From: Pelagicoccus albus
GTDB lineage: Bacteria; Verrucomicrobiota; Verrucomicrobiia; Opitutales; Opitutaceae
DNA: 64,000 nt
Assembly: GCF_014230145.1 (NCBI RefSeq)
Contig: NZ_JACHVC010000008.1
Span: forward strand, 186,001-250,000
Reading direction: 5' to 3'
The notes below the pieces were generated by a model. That model was not told where the DNA came from. It worked only from the letters and a program-made list of their open reading frames with translations, and made no database searches. Position 1 is the stretch's first letter; the number at the start of each line of letters is the position of its first letter. Of the stretch, positions 17,818-26,139 are shown one piece after another. Position numbers and translations under genes: made by a program.

Positions 17818-19410
17818 TTATTGATGGGAGCCAGCTGTGTTGGCAGATTCAGCGGGTGGGGCGGAGTAGTCACGCTGCAGATTGTCATCTATTCTGTGGT
17901 ATCTTTGGTGCAGGGACAAGAGTTGCGATGCAGTTTCAGTGCTGAGTTTTTCGAACGATGCTGGGCTCAGTCGCCATTGCCAGTTGCCGATGGAGGTCCC
18001 GGGGCAATTCATGCGAGCATGGGATTCGAGCTCTAAAAAATCCTGTACCGGCGTGATTACCAAACGAGCTACTGAAGCAAGGGCGGCCTTCATTATGCGA
18101 GAGGCGCTCGGATCTTCATGGAGATCAAAATAGTCGAAAACCTTTTCACGATTTTCGCCTTTCAGGCCTTCGATCCATCCCTGGGTGGTATCGTTGTCGT
18201 GGGTACCCGTGTAGACCACTTGGTTGTGGGCGAAAAAGTGTGGCAGGTTGACGTTGTTGTCATCGTGCCCGTAACCGAACTGCATTATTTTCATGCCCGG
18301 GTATCCGGTCTCTTCGCGCAGATTGAATACGTTCTCGTTAATGTAGCCGAGGTCTTCCGCTATGAATTTCGTCTCAGGAATGGCTTCCTCTATCGCTTCG
18401 AAAAGTGATACGCCGGGGCCCATTTCCCACGCCCCCTCAGATGCGTCTGGGGCGTGGGAGGGGACTACCCAGAAATCTGCAAATCCGCGAAAGTGATCGA
18501 AACGAAGCACGTCGAATAGCTCTAGGCTGGATTGGATTCTTTCAATCCACCAGCGGTAGCCATTCTTTTGAAGGTGTCCCCAGTCGTAGAGCGGGTTGCC
18601 CCAGAGTTGACCGGTTTCCGAAAAGTAGTCGGGAGGTACCCCCGCTACGGAATCGAGATCCCCGTCTGCGTTGACGCGAAAATTGGCTCTGCGGCTCCAC
18701 ACGTCAGCGGAATCCAATGCGACATAGATGGGGATGTCTCCTACAAGCTGGATACCTTTGGAGTTGGCATAAGCGCGAAGAGCTTTCCACTGGCTATAGA
18801 AAATGAATTGGTAAAAGGCCTGGCGGGAACGCTCGGCTTGTTCGACTGGCTCGAGTTGAAGCTTGGTCAGTGTGTCAGGGTCCTTGAATTCGAGGGGCCA
18901 TTCGGTCCATGAACGGTGACCAAATCTACCCTTCAGGGCCATAAACGTTGTGTAGGGATCGAGCCAATACGCCTGTTTCTCGTAGAATTCAGTAAACGAA
19001 TCGCCACCGGGTAGTTTAAATGTTTCAGCGTCAAATCGTCTATGGGCTTTGGCTAGGATGCTCCAGAAGCTATAGTAGAGCTTCCCGTAGTCTACATAGT
19101 CGGTTGGCAACTCTTGCAGGGGAGCGATTTCCTCCGGTTTCAAGAGACCGTGCTCCACAAGTTCTTGGAGATCTATGAAATATGGGTTGCCAGCAAAGGC
19201 CGAAAAGGACTGGTAGGGCGAGTCCCCGTATCCAGTAGGGCCTACCGGACAGACTTGCCAGTAGGAGAAACCGGATTCAGCTAGAAAGTCTATGAACTGC
19301 TTGGCTCCGTGCCCGAGATTGCCGATCCCAGTTTCGCTAGGAAGGGAGCTTACGTGTAACAGGGCTCCGGATTGTCTTCGACTAAGCCAAGATGGGGTCT
19401 TTTGAGGCAT
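17818..19410 (-). CDS. malQ: 4-alpha-glucanotransferase (amylomaltase, GH77)
   Basis: Cytoplasmic enzyme that disproportionates maltodextrins and releases glucose; 530 residues is normal for the short bacterial form. It begins RQSGALLHVSSLPSETGIGNLG, then WQVCPVGPTGYGDSPYQSFS. Catalytic motifs are FDVLRFDHFRGFADFW (nucleophile Asp), TKFIAEDLGYI (acid/base Glu) and VYTGTHDNDTTQGW (transition-state Asp). There is no signal peptide, so it acts on sugars after import. It lies between the receptor and the transporter genes. Confidence 0.95.
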   Translation of the reverse strand: MPQKTPSWLSRRQSGALLHVSSLPSETGIGNLGHGAKQFIDFLAESGFSYWQVCPVGPTGYGDSPYQSFSAFAGNPYFIDLQELVEHGLLKPEEIAPLQELPTDYVDYGKLYYSFWSILAKAHRRFDAETFKLPGGDSFTEFYEKQAYWLDPYTTFMALKGRFGHRSWTEWPLEFKDPDTLTKLQLEPVEQAERSRQAFYQFIFYSQWKALRAYANSKGIQLVGDIPIYVALDSADVWSRRANFRVNADGDLDSVAGVPPDYFSETGQLWGNPLYDWGHLQKNGYRWWIERIQSSLELFDVLRFDHFRGFADFWVVPSHAPDASEGAWEMGPGVSLFEAIEEAIPETKFIAEDLGYINENVFNLREETGYPGMKIMQFGYGHDDNNVNLPHFFAHNQVVYTGTHDNDTTQGWIEGLKGENREKVFDYFDLHEDPSASRIMKAALASVARLVITPVQDFLELESHARMNCPGTSIGNWQWRLSPASFEKLSTETASQLLSLHQRYHRIDDNLQRDYSAPPAESANTAGSHQ

Positions 19411-19565
19411 GGCGAAAGAGTGTTATAGAGACTATAAAGTTTAAGAAATGAGCAAAGCGTTCTCTCCTTCGAGGCGAGACGGATGCTCTCCGCCAATTCA
19501 GCAGTTTTGGCGAAGAGCGGGACCGGTCTCAGTCCTGTGAAAGGATTTCGAATCGCTGAGATAAA

Positions 19566-19602
19566 GACCGGCTAAGTCCACGAAGAAGTAGCTAAGCCGG
19601 TC
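19566..19602 (-). terminator. Hairpin downstream of the TonB receptor gene
   Basis: On the minus strand, GACCGGCTTAG pairs with CTTAGCCGGTC (one T-T mismatch) around a 15-base loop, followed by TTTAT. It lies 17 bases after the receptor stop and likely works as a partial terminator before malQ. Confidence 0.55.
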
Positions 19603-19619
19603 CATTTGTAAGTATTATC

Positions 19620-22370
19620 CTAATACTTGTAGGATACGCCGAAGGAGTACTGAGCTCCGTAGCTCTGATAGTCTTGCACCAGTCGATCGTCGGTGTCGCC
19701 GGAGGTTGCGAAGAGTGGCTCGTCGGTCAGGTTGTAGCCTTGAAGCGTCAAGCTCATGCCTTCCAATGATCCAGTCTTGAAGGTGTAGCTAATCTGGGCA
19801 TCGACCACTGTTTCTGCCTGCAAGTTGCGGAACACTTCACCACGGGGTCCAAAGGTCGCGATGTCTCCGCGATAGTCGGAACGGTAGCGTGCGCTGAGGC
19901 GGGCTTGGAAGCCTTTTTCGTTTTCGTAGTACACGGTACCATTGACTACTTCCTCAGACAGGCCGGGGATTGGCTGGGCTGGATTGTTCAAGTCAGGCTG
20001 GATGGAGCTGTCGACCAAGGAGCCGCTGACTGTCATTCCGAAGCCCTTGAGGGATTCCGAGAAACGTTCGCCTGGGAGGGATAGCGCGAGCTCGAGTCCC
20101 TTGAGTTTGCCGCCGCTTCCATTCTGAGGAACGGTGAGGTAGCCCTGGTAAATCGCAGGTACGAGATCGGACCCGGTGTTGTATCCAGTGAAGTCGGTCA
20201 AGAATGGTTGGTCGTAGGTGTAGCTAACGAGGTCCTTGTGGAAGACGTTTACTGCCCAGTAGCCCATTCCCTTCGCGAAGTACTTTTCGTAGGTGAGGTC
20301 AATGGAGTTGGAGCGCCATGGTTCGAGGTATGGGTTACCGCCAGAGCCACTCCATGGGCTGTTTTGCGGATCGGTCGAATCGGCGAGAGCCTCGTTGAAT
20401 CCGTAGTTGGAACCAGCTCGCATGTCGCGCATTTCCTGGCGAGCAAGCTGACGGGCTACGCTGAAGCGGACATTGCTGCTTTCTCCTACCGCGAAGTTGA
20501 GGTTCATGGATGGAACGAAGTCGGTGTAGTCATGCTCTCCAGTGACTTCCATGGTGGTGGTGCCATTGGTGGCTAGACCGGTCGAGGCTTGCTTCGTTTG
20601 AACGAATTGGGCTCCGACGCTGCCGGTCATTGGCACGTCGCCAAGGTTGCCGCGTAGATCGAATTGAGCGTAGGCAGTGTAGACGTCTTCGCTGATGTCC
20701 CAGTTTTCGGATACATAGGCTGGGTTATCGTTTGGAGTCTCTTCGTAGTACCCGCTCTCATAGAGAGCGCGAGCATCGTAGCTGATCATGCCGGGGATAC
20801 CGATGAAGCTAAGGTCTGTTGTGCCTATCGATGGGGGAAGCGGGGCAGACGTTGCTCCGTCAGGCAAGGCGAGGAAAAATCCTTCGGTGCCACCCGGTCC
20901 AGCTTCGAACTCGCTCTTGTCGCGGCCGGTGAAAGCGATTCCAGTTTCCATGCGGTTGAAAAGTCCCGGAAGCTCCTTTTCGACCAACAGCTTGATTTGA
21001 TCCAATTTGTCTTCCGCCTTCGGGCCTTTGAAGAATCCGACCTGGCCGCCGGGCACGACGTCCGAGCCCCAGCCTTGAGGACCGGCTAGGCTAATGGCAT
21101 CGTGGTCTGCGTAGTCGAGGGTTGGAGTGAAGAGGGCTCCTGTTCCACTGGAGAGCGAGTAGTACACGGAGTCTGCAGTTCCAACTTGGTTGGAGGCGTA
21201 TCCAGCGTATGTTTCGAGAACATTGTCCTTACGGTCCACTTGCGAGGTGCTGAGGTCGGCTTCGAAGATCCAGCCATCTCCACCATTATCACCAACGCGA
21301 AGATTCCATCCGGCCGAGAAGACGCTAGCGTCTCGCCAGACGATGTCGTTTCTCATTACGCCGTAGAAGTTGTCGAACGTACCTTCTGTCACGAGTCCAT
21401 CTTCAACTGTGTATCCGGGTTGCAGAGACGCTGAGCTCCACCACAGAGGCATTTCGATTCCGCGGAGGTACTGGACCTCTTTGAAGTCGGAATAGAAAAT
21501 ATCGATCATGGAGTGCACGTTCTCATTCGGCTGGTTTTCGAGAACGGCGAGGAAGGATTCGCGGTCAATGTTAGAGGAACGGACAAATGGCTTGGCTCCA
21601 CCGAGTACCAAGTTTCCGTCAGGACCCTCTGGGTAGCCCCAGGCGTTCCATTGTTCACCTTGTCCGGGTTTGTCGGTTTTGACGTATCCAAAAGCGAAGC
21701 CCATCTTTCCGTCGTCCGATTGGTCGATGTAGTTGAGGGAGTAGCGAACGCCAGCGTCGTCGGAATCTGGATTCAGTTTCCCAAGATCGGACCATTCGTA
21801 GAAGACGTTTGCTGCCACGGTCTTCTTGCCGTGCTTCAAGGGGCTAACGGTACGCATGTCGACGGTACCCGCTAGGCCTTGTCCCAAGAGGGATGGATTT
21901 GTGGTCTTGTAGACGACTACCCCATTGAGAAGTTCTGCGGGGTATTGGTCGAATTCCACCGAGCGGTCGCTACCGGTACTCACCTGTTGGCGGCCGTTTA
22001 AGAGAGCGGTGCTGAAGTCCCCCGTAAGTCCTCGAATGACAATCCCCTGAGCTCGGCTGTTAACTCGCTGAGTTGTAATACCTGGGAGACGAGCAATCGT
22101 TTCCGCAATACTGGTATCGGGAAGCTTGCCGATGTCCTCCGCTGAAACAGCTTCTACGATTACAGGAGCGAGGCGTTTCGCTTCTGTCGCTGCAGCCAGG
22201 CTGCCAGCGTATCCGCCGGTTACCTGAAACGCGTCAAGGGTGAAGACGTCTTCCTCGTCCATATCTTGAGCATGTGTGAAGGGCGAGGCAGCTAGGCCGA
22301 GTAGAAACAAGGCTGCCATAGTCGGACGCTTAGCCTTGGATAGGGTATTAGGGGTATGGTTGTTCTTCAT
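19620..22370 (-). CDS. TonB-dependent receptor, maltodextrin type
   Basis: Outer-membrane active importer of 916 residues, energised by TonB. The signal peptide ends near residue 34 (PFTHAQ). The mature N-terminus has FTLDAFQVTGGY, a TonB-box-like start common in Opitutia. The plug domain has EDIGKLPDTSIAETIARLPG, RVNSRAQGIVIRGL and LNGVVVYKTTNPSL. The beta-barrel ends in the aromatic QYSFGVSYKY. Plug motifs match the Xanthomonas/Caulobacter-type carbohydrate receptors. There is no SusD-like partner, as usual for this type. Its place between two GH13 genes and malQ points to maltodextrin uptake. No Shine-Dalgarno site is visible. Confidence 0.9.
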   Translation of the reverse strand: MKNNHTPNTLSKAKRPTMAALFLLGLAASPFTHAQDMDEEDVFTLDAFQVTGGYAGSLAAATEAKRLAPVIVEAVSAEDIGKLPDTSIAETIARLPGITTQRVNSRAQGIVIRGLTGDFSTALLNGRQQVSTGSDRSVEFDQYPAELLNGVVVYKTTNPSLLGQGLAGTVDMRTVSPLKHGKKTVAANVFYEWSDLGKLNPDSDDAGVRYSLNYIDQSDDGKMGFAFGYVKTDKPGQGEQWNAWGYPEGPDGNLVLGGAKPFVRSSNIDRESFLAVLENQPNENVHSMIDIFYSDFKEVQYLRGIEMPLWWSSASLQPGYTVEDGLVTEGTFDNFYGVMRNDIVWRDASVFSAGWNLRVGDNGGDGWIFEADLSTSQVDRKDNVLETYAGYASNQVGTADSVYYSLSSGTGALFTPTLDYADHDAISLAGPQGWGSDVVPGGQVGFFKGPKAEDKLDQIKLLVEKELPGLFNRMETGIAFTGRDKSEFEAGPGGTEGFFLALPDGATSAPLPPSIGTTDLSFIGIPGMISYDARALYESGYYEETPNDNPAYVSENWDISEDVYTAYAQFDLRGNLGDVPMTGSVGAQFVQTKQASTGLATNGTTTMEVTGEHDYTDFVPSMNLNFAVGESSNVRFSVARQLARQEMRDMRAGSNYGFNEALADSTDPQNSPWSGSGGNPYLEPWRSNSIDLTYEKYFAKGMGYWAVNVFHKDLVSYTYDQPFLTDFTGYNTGSDLVPAIYQGYLTVPQNGSGGKLKGLELALSLPGERFSESLKGFGMTVSGSLVDSSIQPDLNNPAQPIPGLSEEVVNGTVYYENEKGFQARLSARYRSDYRGDIATFGPRGEVFRNLQAETVVDAQISYTFKTGSLEGMSLTLQGYNLTDEPLFATSGDTDDRLVQDYQSYGAQYSFGVSYKY

Positions 22371-22480
22371 TTCCGATTGGGTTATTTGTTAATTGGGTAG
22401 CCCACGGCGCTGCCAAGTATGGCATGAAGGAGTCGCCTCGCGATTCGGGGCGCAGCCGGGGTACAGTTCTAGTTTGACGT

Positions 22481-22510
22481 TAGTGTGGGGACGTCGGGGG
22501 TAGTGTGGGG
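22481..22510 (-). promoter_or_regulatory. Direct repeat, possible AraC-type operator
   Basis: TAGTGTGGGG occurs at 22481-22490 and again at 22501-22510, exactly 20 bases apart, that is, on the same face of the helix. It lies 111-140 bases upstream of the receptor start codon. Two in-phase direct half-sites at about two helical turns are typical of AraC-family operators. The cupin-AraC protein at 15104 is a candidate binder (inference). Confidence 0.4.
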
Positions 22511-22712
22511 GTGATGTCTTGGACTATGTATTAAGTTAGCCCCAATAATCTATTTCTCCAACCGCATCTTTATCATAAAACTGATATGACTAGGACAAAA
22601 CTTAGATTGTTGCAGGTCTCTGGACGGATGATGCCTTCTTTGTTGTTGTAAGTGGCTGAATATCAGTGTGAAAGATGCTCTCTTTATCGTGGGGGATATC
22701 CGCTTACCCCTT

Positions 22713-22748
22713 AAAAAAAGCCCGTATACTATATATGTATACGGGCTT
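22713..22748 (-). terminator. Terminator after the neopullulanase-type gene
   Basis: On the minus strand, AAGCCCGTATAC pairs perfectly with GTATACGGGCTT (12 bp) around a 7-base loop, followed by a run of Ts. It lies 22 bases after the GH13 stop, so the receptor gene probably has its own promoter. Confidence 0.92.
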
Positions 22749-22769
22749 ATGATTGTATTAGTTTGGGCT

Positions 22770-24623
22770 CTATTTATGTAAGTCCAGTATAAGAGCGGAT
22801 TTCGGATTGATAGTCAGCTTAGACTCAATCGAGTAGTTGCTACCTTCAGGTACCAGCATTACTCTGCTGAAGCTGTCCAAAACCTCGGCAAAACGTGCGC
22901 TTTCCAGAGTCGCGGATTCCTCATTGGTATTGATTGCTATCATGACAGCTTGGTCTTCGAGGATGCGGAAGTAGACGAAGGTTCCTTCGTCCGTGACGAA
23001 TTGCAGCAGCTTTCCTTGGTGAATGGCTTCGGACTCCATACGCCAGTGGTTCATTGCCTTCATATATGCGAGGACCTCGTTTTCTTTTTCGGTCCGTCCT
23101 TCTGTGGTGAATACGCTTCTCTCGTCTCCCGGCCAACCGCCCGGCATGGTTTGGCGCCAAGCCTCGTCGTCTCCACCGCGGTTTTCGTGTCCCATCATCA
23201 GCTCGGTGCCGTAGTAGACTTGAGGAATTCCACGAGCGGTGAGGAGGATGGAATAGGCGATTTTGAATAGGTCTTCGTCTTTGCCTACCTGTTCGAAAAT
23301 TCGTCCCATGTCGTGATTGTCCAGAAAGATGACGTTGTGGTTTGGATCGTGATACAATCTGTCTTGAGAGAACGCGTAATAGACCCGGCTGATCCCGGTT
23401 TCCCAGCCAAAGTCTTCCGTTAAGCCGTTTCTGATTGCGAAGCAAAGAGGGAAATCGGTCACAGATGGGAGTTGCGAATCGTAGCCATCGCTATTCGCGG
23501 AGTCGTCCTGCCAGTAGGATTCGTGGGCTACTGTTTCGGTCCATGCCTCTCCAACTATATTAAAATCTGGATAGGCTTCAATAACCTCCTTCGCCCAACG
23601 TGCCATATACTCCGGGTAGGGATAGAGATAGGTATCCATGCGAATCCCGTCGATGCCGCTGTATTCGATCCACCAAATGGAATTTTGGATAAGATAGTCG
23701 GCGAGGAGCTCGTTGCGTTGATTCAAGTCTGGCATGTAGGGGACGAACCAACCTTTCACCAGTTTGTCGCGATCGTATTGGGAAGCGTTAGGATCTCCTT
23801 GGACGGTTCCCTTGAAGTTCGTGTACCCATATTTGTTGACATCGTGAACCCAGTCTTGGGTTGGCAGATCGCTCATCCACCAATGATCGAGGCCAATGTG
23901 GTTGTGAATCATATCCATGATCACCTTCATCCCCCGTTTATGAGTGTCTCGAACCAGGTCCCGGTAGTCCTCGTTTGAACCGAGTCTACGATCGACTCTA
24001 TAGAGGTCGGTAGCTGCGTAGCCGTGGTATCCGCCGTAGTCTGGAGGGGAGTTGTTTTCGAAGATGGGAGTTACCCAAATTGCAGTCATCCCCAAGTCTT
24101 TCAAGTAATCCAAGTGCTGTTGAATCCCTTGCACGTCGCCGCCTTGACGTTTGGTAGGATCCGAGCGGTCGACTGTTTCGGTGAGACCGTCGATGTTGTC
24201 GTTTTCTAAGGATCCGTTCGCGAAGCGGTCTGGCATCATCAGGTAGATTAGATCGCTGGCGTCAAAGCCCTGATTTCGACCCTCTACTGGGTCCCGTTTA
24301 CGCAGTTCGTATTCGTAGATGAAGGAATCCTCACTGTTCTTAAATTCGATCGGGATGATTCCTGGCTTCACAGTCGGATCAATCTCCAAGTACAGAAACA
24401 GGTAGTTGGTTGAATCGACCGCAACTTGTTTGCTGATCTTGATTCCAGGGGTATCGAGGCTAGCCCGATAGGTGCCGACATTTTCGCCATAGATTTGTAT
24501 CTGCAGTTCAGATACAGGCATGTTCGCCCACCAAAAAGGCGGCTCAACTCGCTCAAAGTTTTGAGAATTTGCTTTCGAGGCGAGAATGAGACAAACGCAG
24601 GTTAAGAGTGAACGCAGGGTCAT
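22770..24623 (-). CDS. Secreted GH13 neopullulanase/cyclomaltodextrinase (SusA-like)
   Basis: Exported starch-degrading enzyme of 617 residues. A signal peptide covers about residues 1-20. An N-terminal Ig-like domain (about 25-110) begins VEPPFWWANMPVSELQIQIYG, as in cyclomaltodextrinase-N proteins. The barrel carries all four GH13 regions: DMIHNH; GIRMDTY (nucleophile about D330); NIVGEAW (acid/base about E359); FLDNHD (about D438). The C-terminal beta domain follows. It probably cuts maltodextrins, pullulan or cyclodextrins in the periplasm next to the TonB receptor. It starts 27 bases after the other GH13 gene. Confidence 0.92.
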   Translation of the reverse strand: MTLRSLLTCVCLILASKANSQNFERVEPPFWWANMPVSELQIQIYGENVGTYRASLDTPGIKISKQVAVDSTNYLFLYLEIDPTVKPGIIPIEFKNSEDSFIYEYELRKRDPVEGRNQGFDASDLIYLMMPDRFANGSLENDNIDGLTETVDRSDPTKRQGGDVQGIQQHLDYLKDLGMTAIWVTPIFENNSPPDYGGYHGYAATDLYRVDRRLGSNEDYRDLVRDTHKRGMKVIMDMIHNHIGLDHWWMSDLPTQDWVHDVNKYGYTNFKGTVQGDPNASQYDRDKLVKGWFVPYMPDLNQRNELLADYLIQNSIWWIEYSGIDGIRMDTYLYPYPEYMARWAKEVIEAYPDFNIVGEAWTETVAHESYWQDDSANSDGYDSQLPSVTDFPLCFAIRNGLTEDFGWETGISRVYYAFSQDRLYHDPNHNVIFLDNHDMGRIFEQVGKDEDLFKIAYSILLTARGIPQVYYGTELMMGHENRGGDDEAWRQTMPGGWPGDERSVFTTEGRTEKENEVLAYMKAMNHWRMESEAIHQGKLLQFVTDEGTFVYFRILEDQAVMIAINTNEESATLESARFAEVLDSFSRVMLVPEGSNYSIESKLTINPKSALILDLHK

Positions 24624-24650
24624 GTCGGAATCGTGTTTAGGTTCTGGGGA

Positions 24651-26030
24651 TTAGCGAATCAGTACGCGAAATTCCCAAGCTTCGAGTTCCATGCCAGCCG
24701 GATAGCCGAGGGTTTCTTTTGATCCTGTGAAATGGTCTTGGTGTTCCCCAGTGACTTCCTGGCTGGCTAGATAAAACATCAAGGGTTCCGCCGATAGGTT
24801 GGCGATAACCGTGAGCTGCGAACCTCCGCTTTTTCTCGTAAAGGCAAAAACCTGTTCGTCGTGGTCGCTTGGGATTCGCTTAAACGAGCTTTCAGGGTCT
24901 GAGAGGGCAGGGTGGCTCGAGCGAAGATCCGTCAGCTTTTTGTAGAAAGCTGTTTCGGATAAGTCGCTCCAATCAATCGGATCCCGTTCGAAGAACTCTA
25001 GAGCTTTGGCGAGGCTGGCCTCTTGTCCATTGTAGATCAGCGGGACTCCTGGAAGGGTGAAGGCCAAGGTGTCGAAAGCCCGTTTTGCGTCTCCCATGCG
25101 CTCCTCGGTGGTTCCATTCCAACTATTCTCGTCGTGGTTGGTTGTGAACAACAGCAGCGAAGTGCCGGTCGGGAATTCGATCGTCTGGCGATTGTATTGA
25201 TCTATGACCTTACTCGCGTTCGCCTTACCTTGTGCGACTTGGTTGAATACATGGTGCATGGGCCAACCGTAGGAGGAATGGAAGGCATCCACGTTCAGGT
25301 AGGGAGCTTCCGCTTCTGCCAACATGTATAGGTTCGGTTTTAGGCTAGTGAGGTTTGCGGTCGCGAAATTCCAGAATTCGGTAGGGACTCCTACGGCATA
25401 GTCGCAGCGGAACCCATCGATGTCGTATTCGGCAACCCAGTACTCCATGGCTTGGCTCATGGCGTCCCAGAGCTCCTTGTTTTCGAAGTTTAGCTGGATA
25501 ACATCTGTCCAGTCGGTGCCATGCGGCGGAGTGAAGTGTCCTTTTTCGTCTTTTTCGTAGAATTCAGGGTGATCTTCTGCCCAAGGGTTATCCCAGGCGG
25601 TGTGATTGCCGACCCAGTCTATGATCACTTTTATGTCACGGGCATGGGCGGCTTTGATGAGGGAGCGGAGACTGGCTGCGTCTCCAAATTCCGGATTGAT
25701 GCCGTAGTAGTCCGCGACCGCGTAGTAGCTGCCAAGCGGCCCTTTTCGGTTTGTTTCGCCAATGGGATGAATCGGCATGAGCCAGATTACACCGATGCCC
25801 AAATCCTGGATACGGTCGAGATCAGCTTCTACGGCTGCGAAAGTGCCTTCTTCTGAAAACTGGCGGACATTAAGCTCGTAGATGGTTCGATTGTTTATCC
25901 ATGCAGGGGCTTTGAGAGCCTGCAGGTTACACAAGGGCTCTGAGGCTTCACCAGCAGGATTAGCGGCTAGCGAGGAAGATAGGTAAGGGGACAGGAATGC
26001 TATGCAGGCGGCAGCGCAGTATCTCAACAT
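24651..26030 (-). CDS. Secreted GH13 alpha-amylase family glycosidase
   Basis: Exported alpha-glucan hydrolase of 459 residues, shorter than its neighbour because it lacks the N-terminal Ig-like domain. The signal peptide ends near residue 23 (SSLAA). GH13 regions: IDWVGNHTAWDNPW; GFRCDYAVGVP (nucleophile about D210); MLAEAEAPYL (acid/base about E239); FTTNHDENSW (about D300). The C-terminal beta domain starts after FAFTRKSGG. The unusual third region (LAEAE rather than GEAW) suggests a subfamily near alpha-glucosidase-like secreted amylases. It leads the two-gene GH13 unit. Exact product specificity cannot be read from sequence. Confidence 0.9.
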   Translation of the reverse strand: MLRYCAAACIAFLSPYLSSSLAANPAGEASEPLCNLQALKAPAWINNRTIYELNVRQFSEEGTFAAVEADLDRIQDLGIGVIWLMPIHPIGETNRKGPLGSYYAVADYYGINPEFGDAASLRSLIKAAHARDIKVIIDWVGNHTAWDNPWAEDHPEFYEKDEKGHFTPPHGTDWTDVIQLNFENKELWDAMSQAMEYWVAEYDIDGFRCDYAVGVPTEFWNFATANLTSLKPNLYMLAEAEAPYLNVDAFHSSYGWPMHHVFNQVAQGKANASKVIDQYNRQTIEFPTGTSLLLFTTNHDENSWNGTTEERMGDAKRAFDTLAFTLPGVPLIYNGQEASLAKALEFFERDPIDWSDLSETAFYKKLTDLRSSHPALSDPESSFKRIPSDHDEQVFAFTRKSGGSQLTVIANLSAEPLMFYLASQEVTGEHQDHFTGSKETLGYPAGMELEAWEFRVLIR

Positions 26031-26139
26031 GGTGACCTTGGGGTTGGGGTTGAAAAAAGGTACCCTTGAAACTTGCCAGAAACGAGTTGGAAGCTCGCCT
26101 GCAAAAGCTTGGATAAAGCCAAGCTCGATAGGACAAATC

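Larger units (their letters stand above)
22371..22769 (-). other. Non-coding region between GH13 and TonB receptor genes
   Basis: No convincing gene is seen in these 399 bases. They hold the terminator of the upstream GH13 gene at the right end, a direct repeat at 22481-22510, and presumably the promoter of the receptor gene. No clear -35/-10 pair can be named. Confidence 0.6.

Noticed and set aside
22575-22667. ACTGATAT and ATATCAGT inverted copies about 80 bases apart
   Set aside because: Arms are short and far apart; expected by chance in AT-rich DNA.
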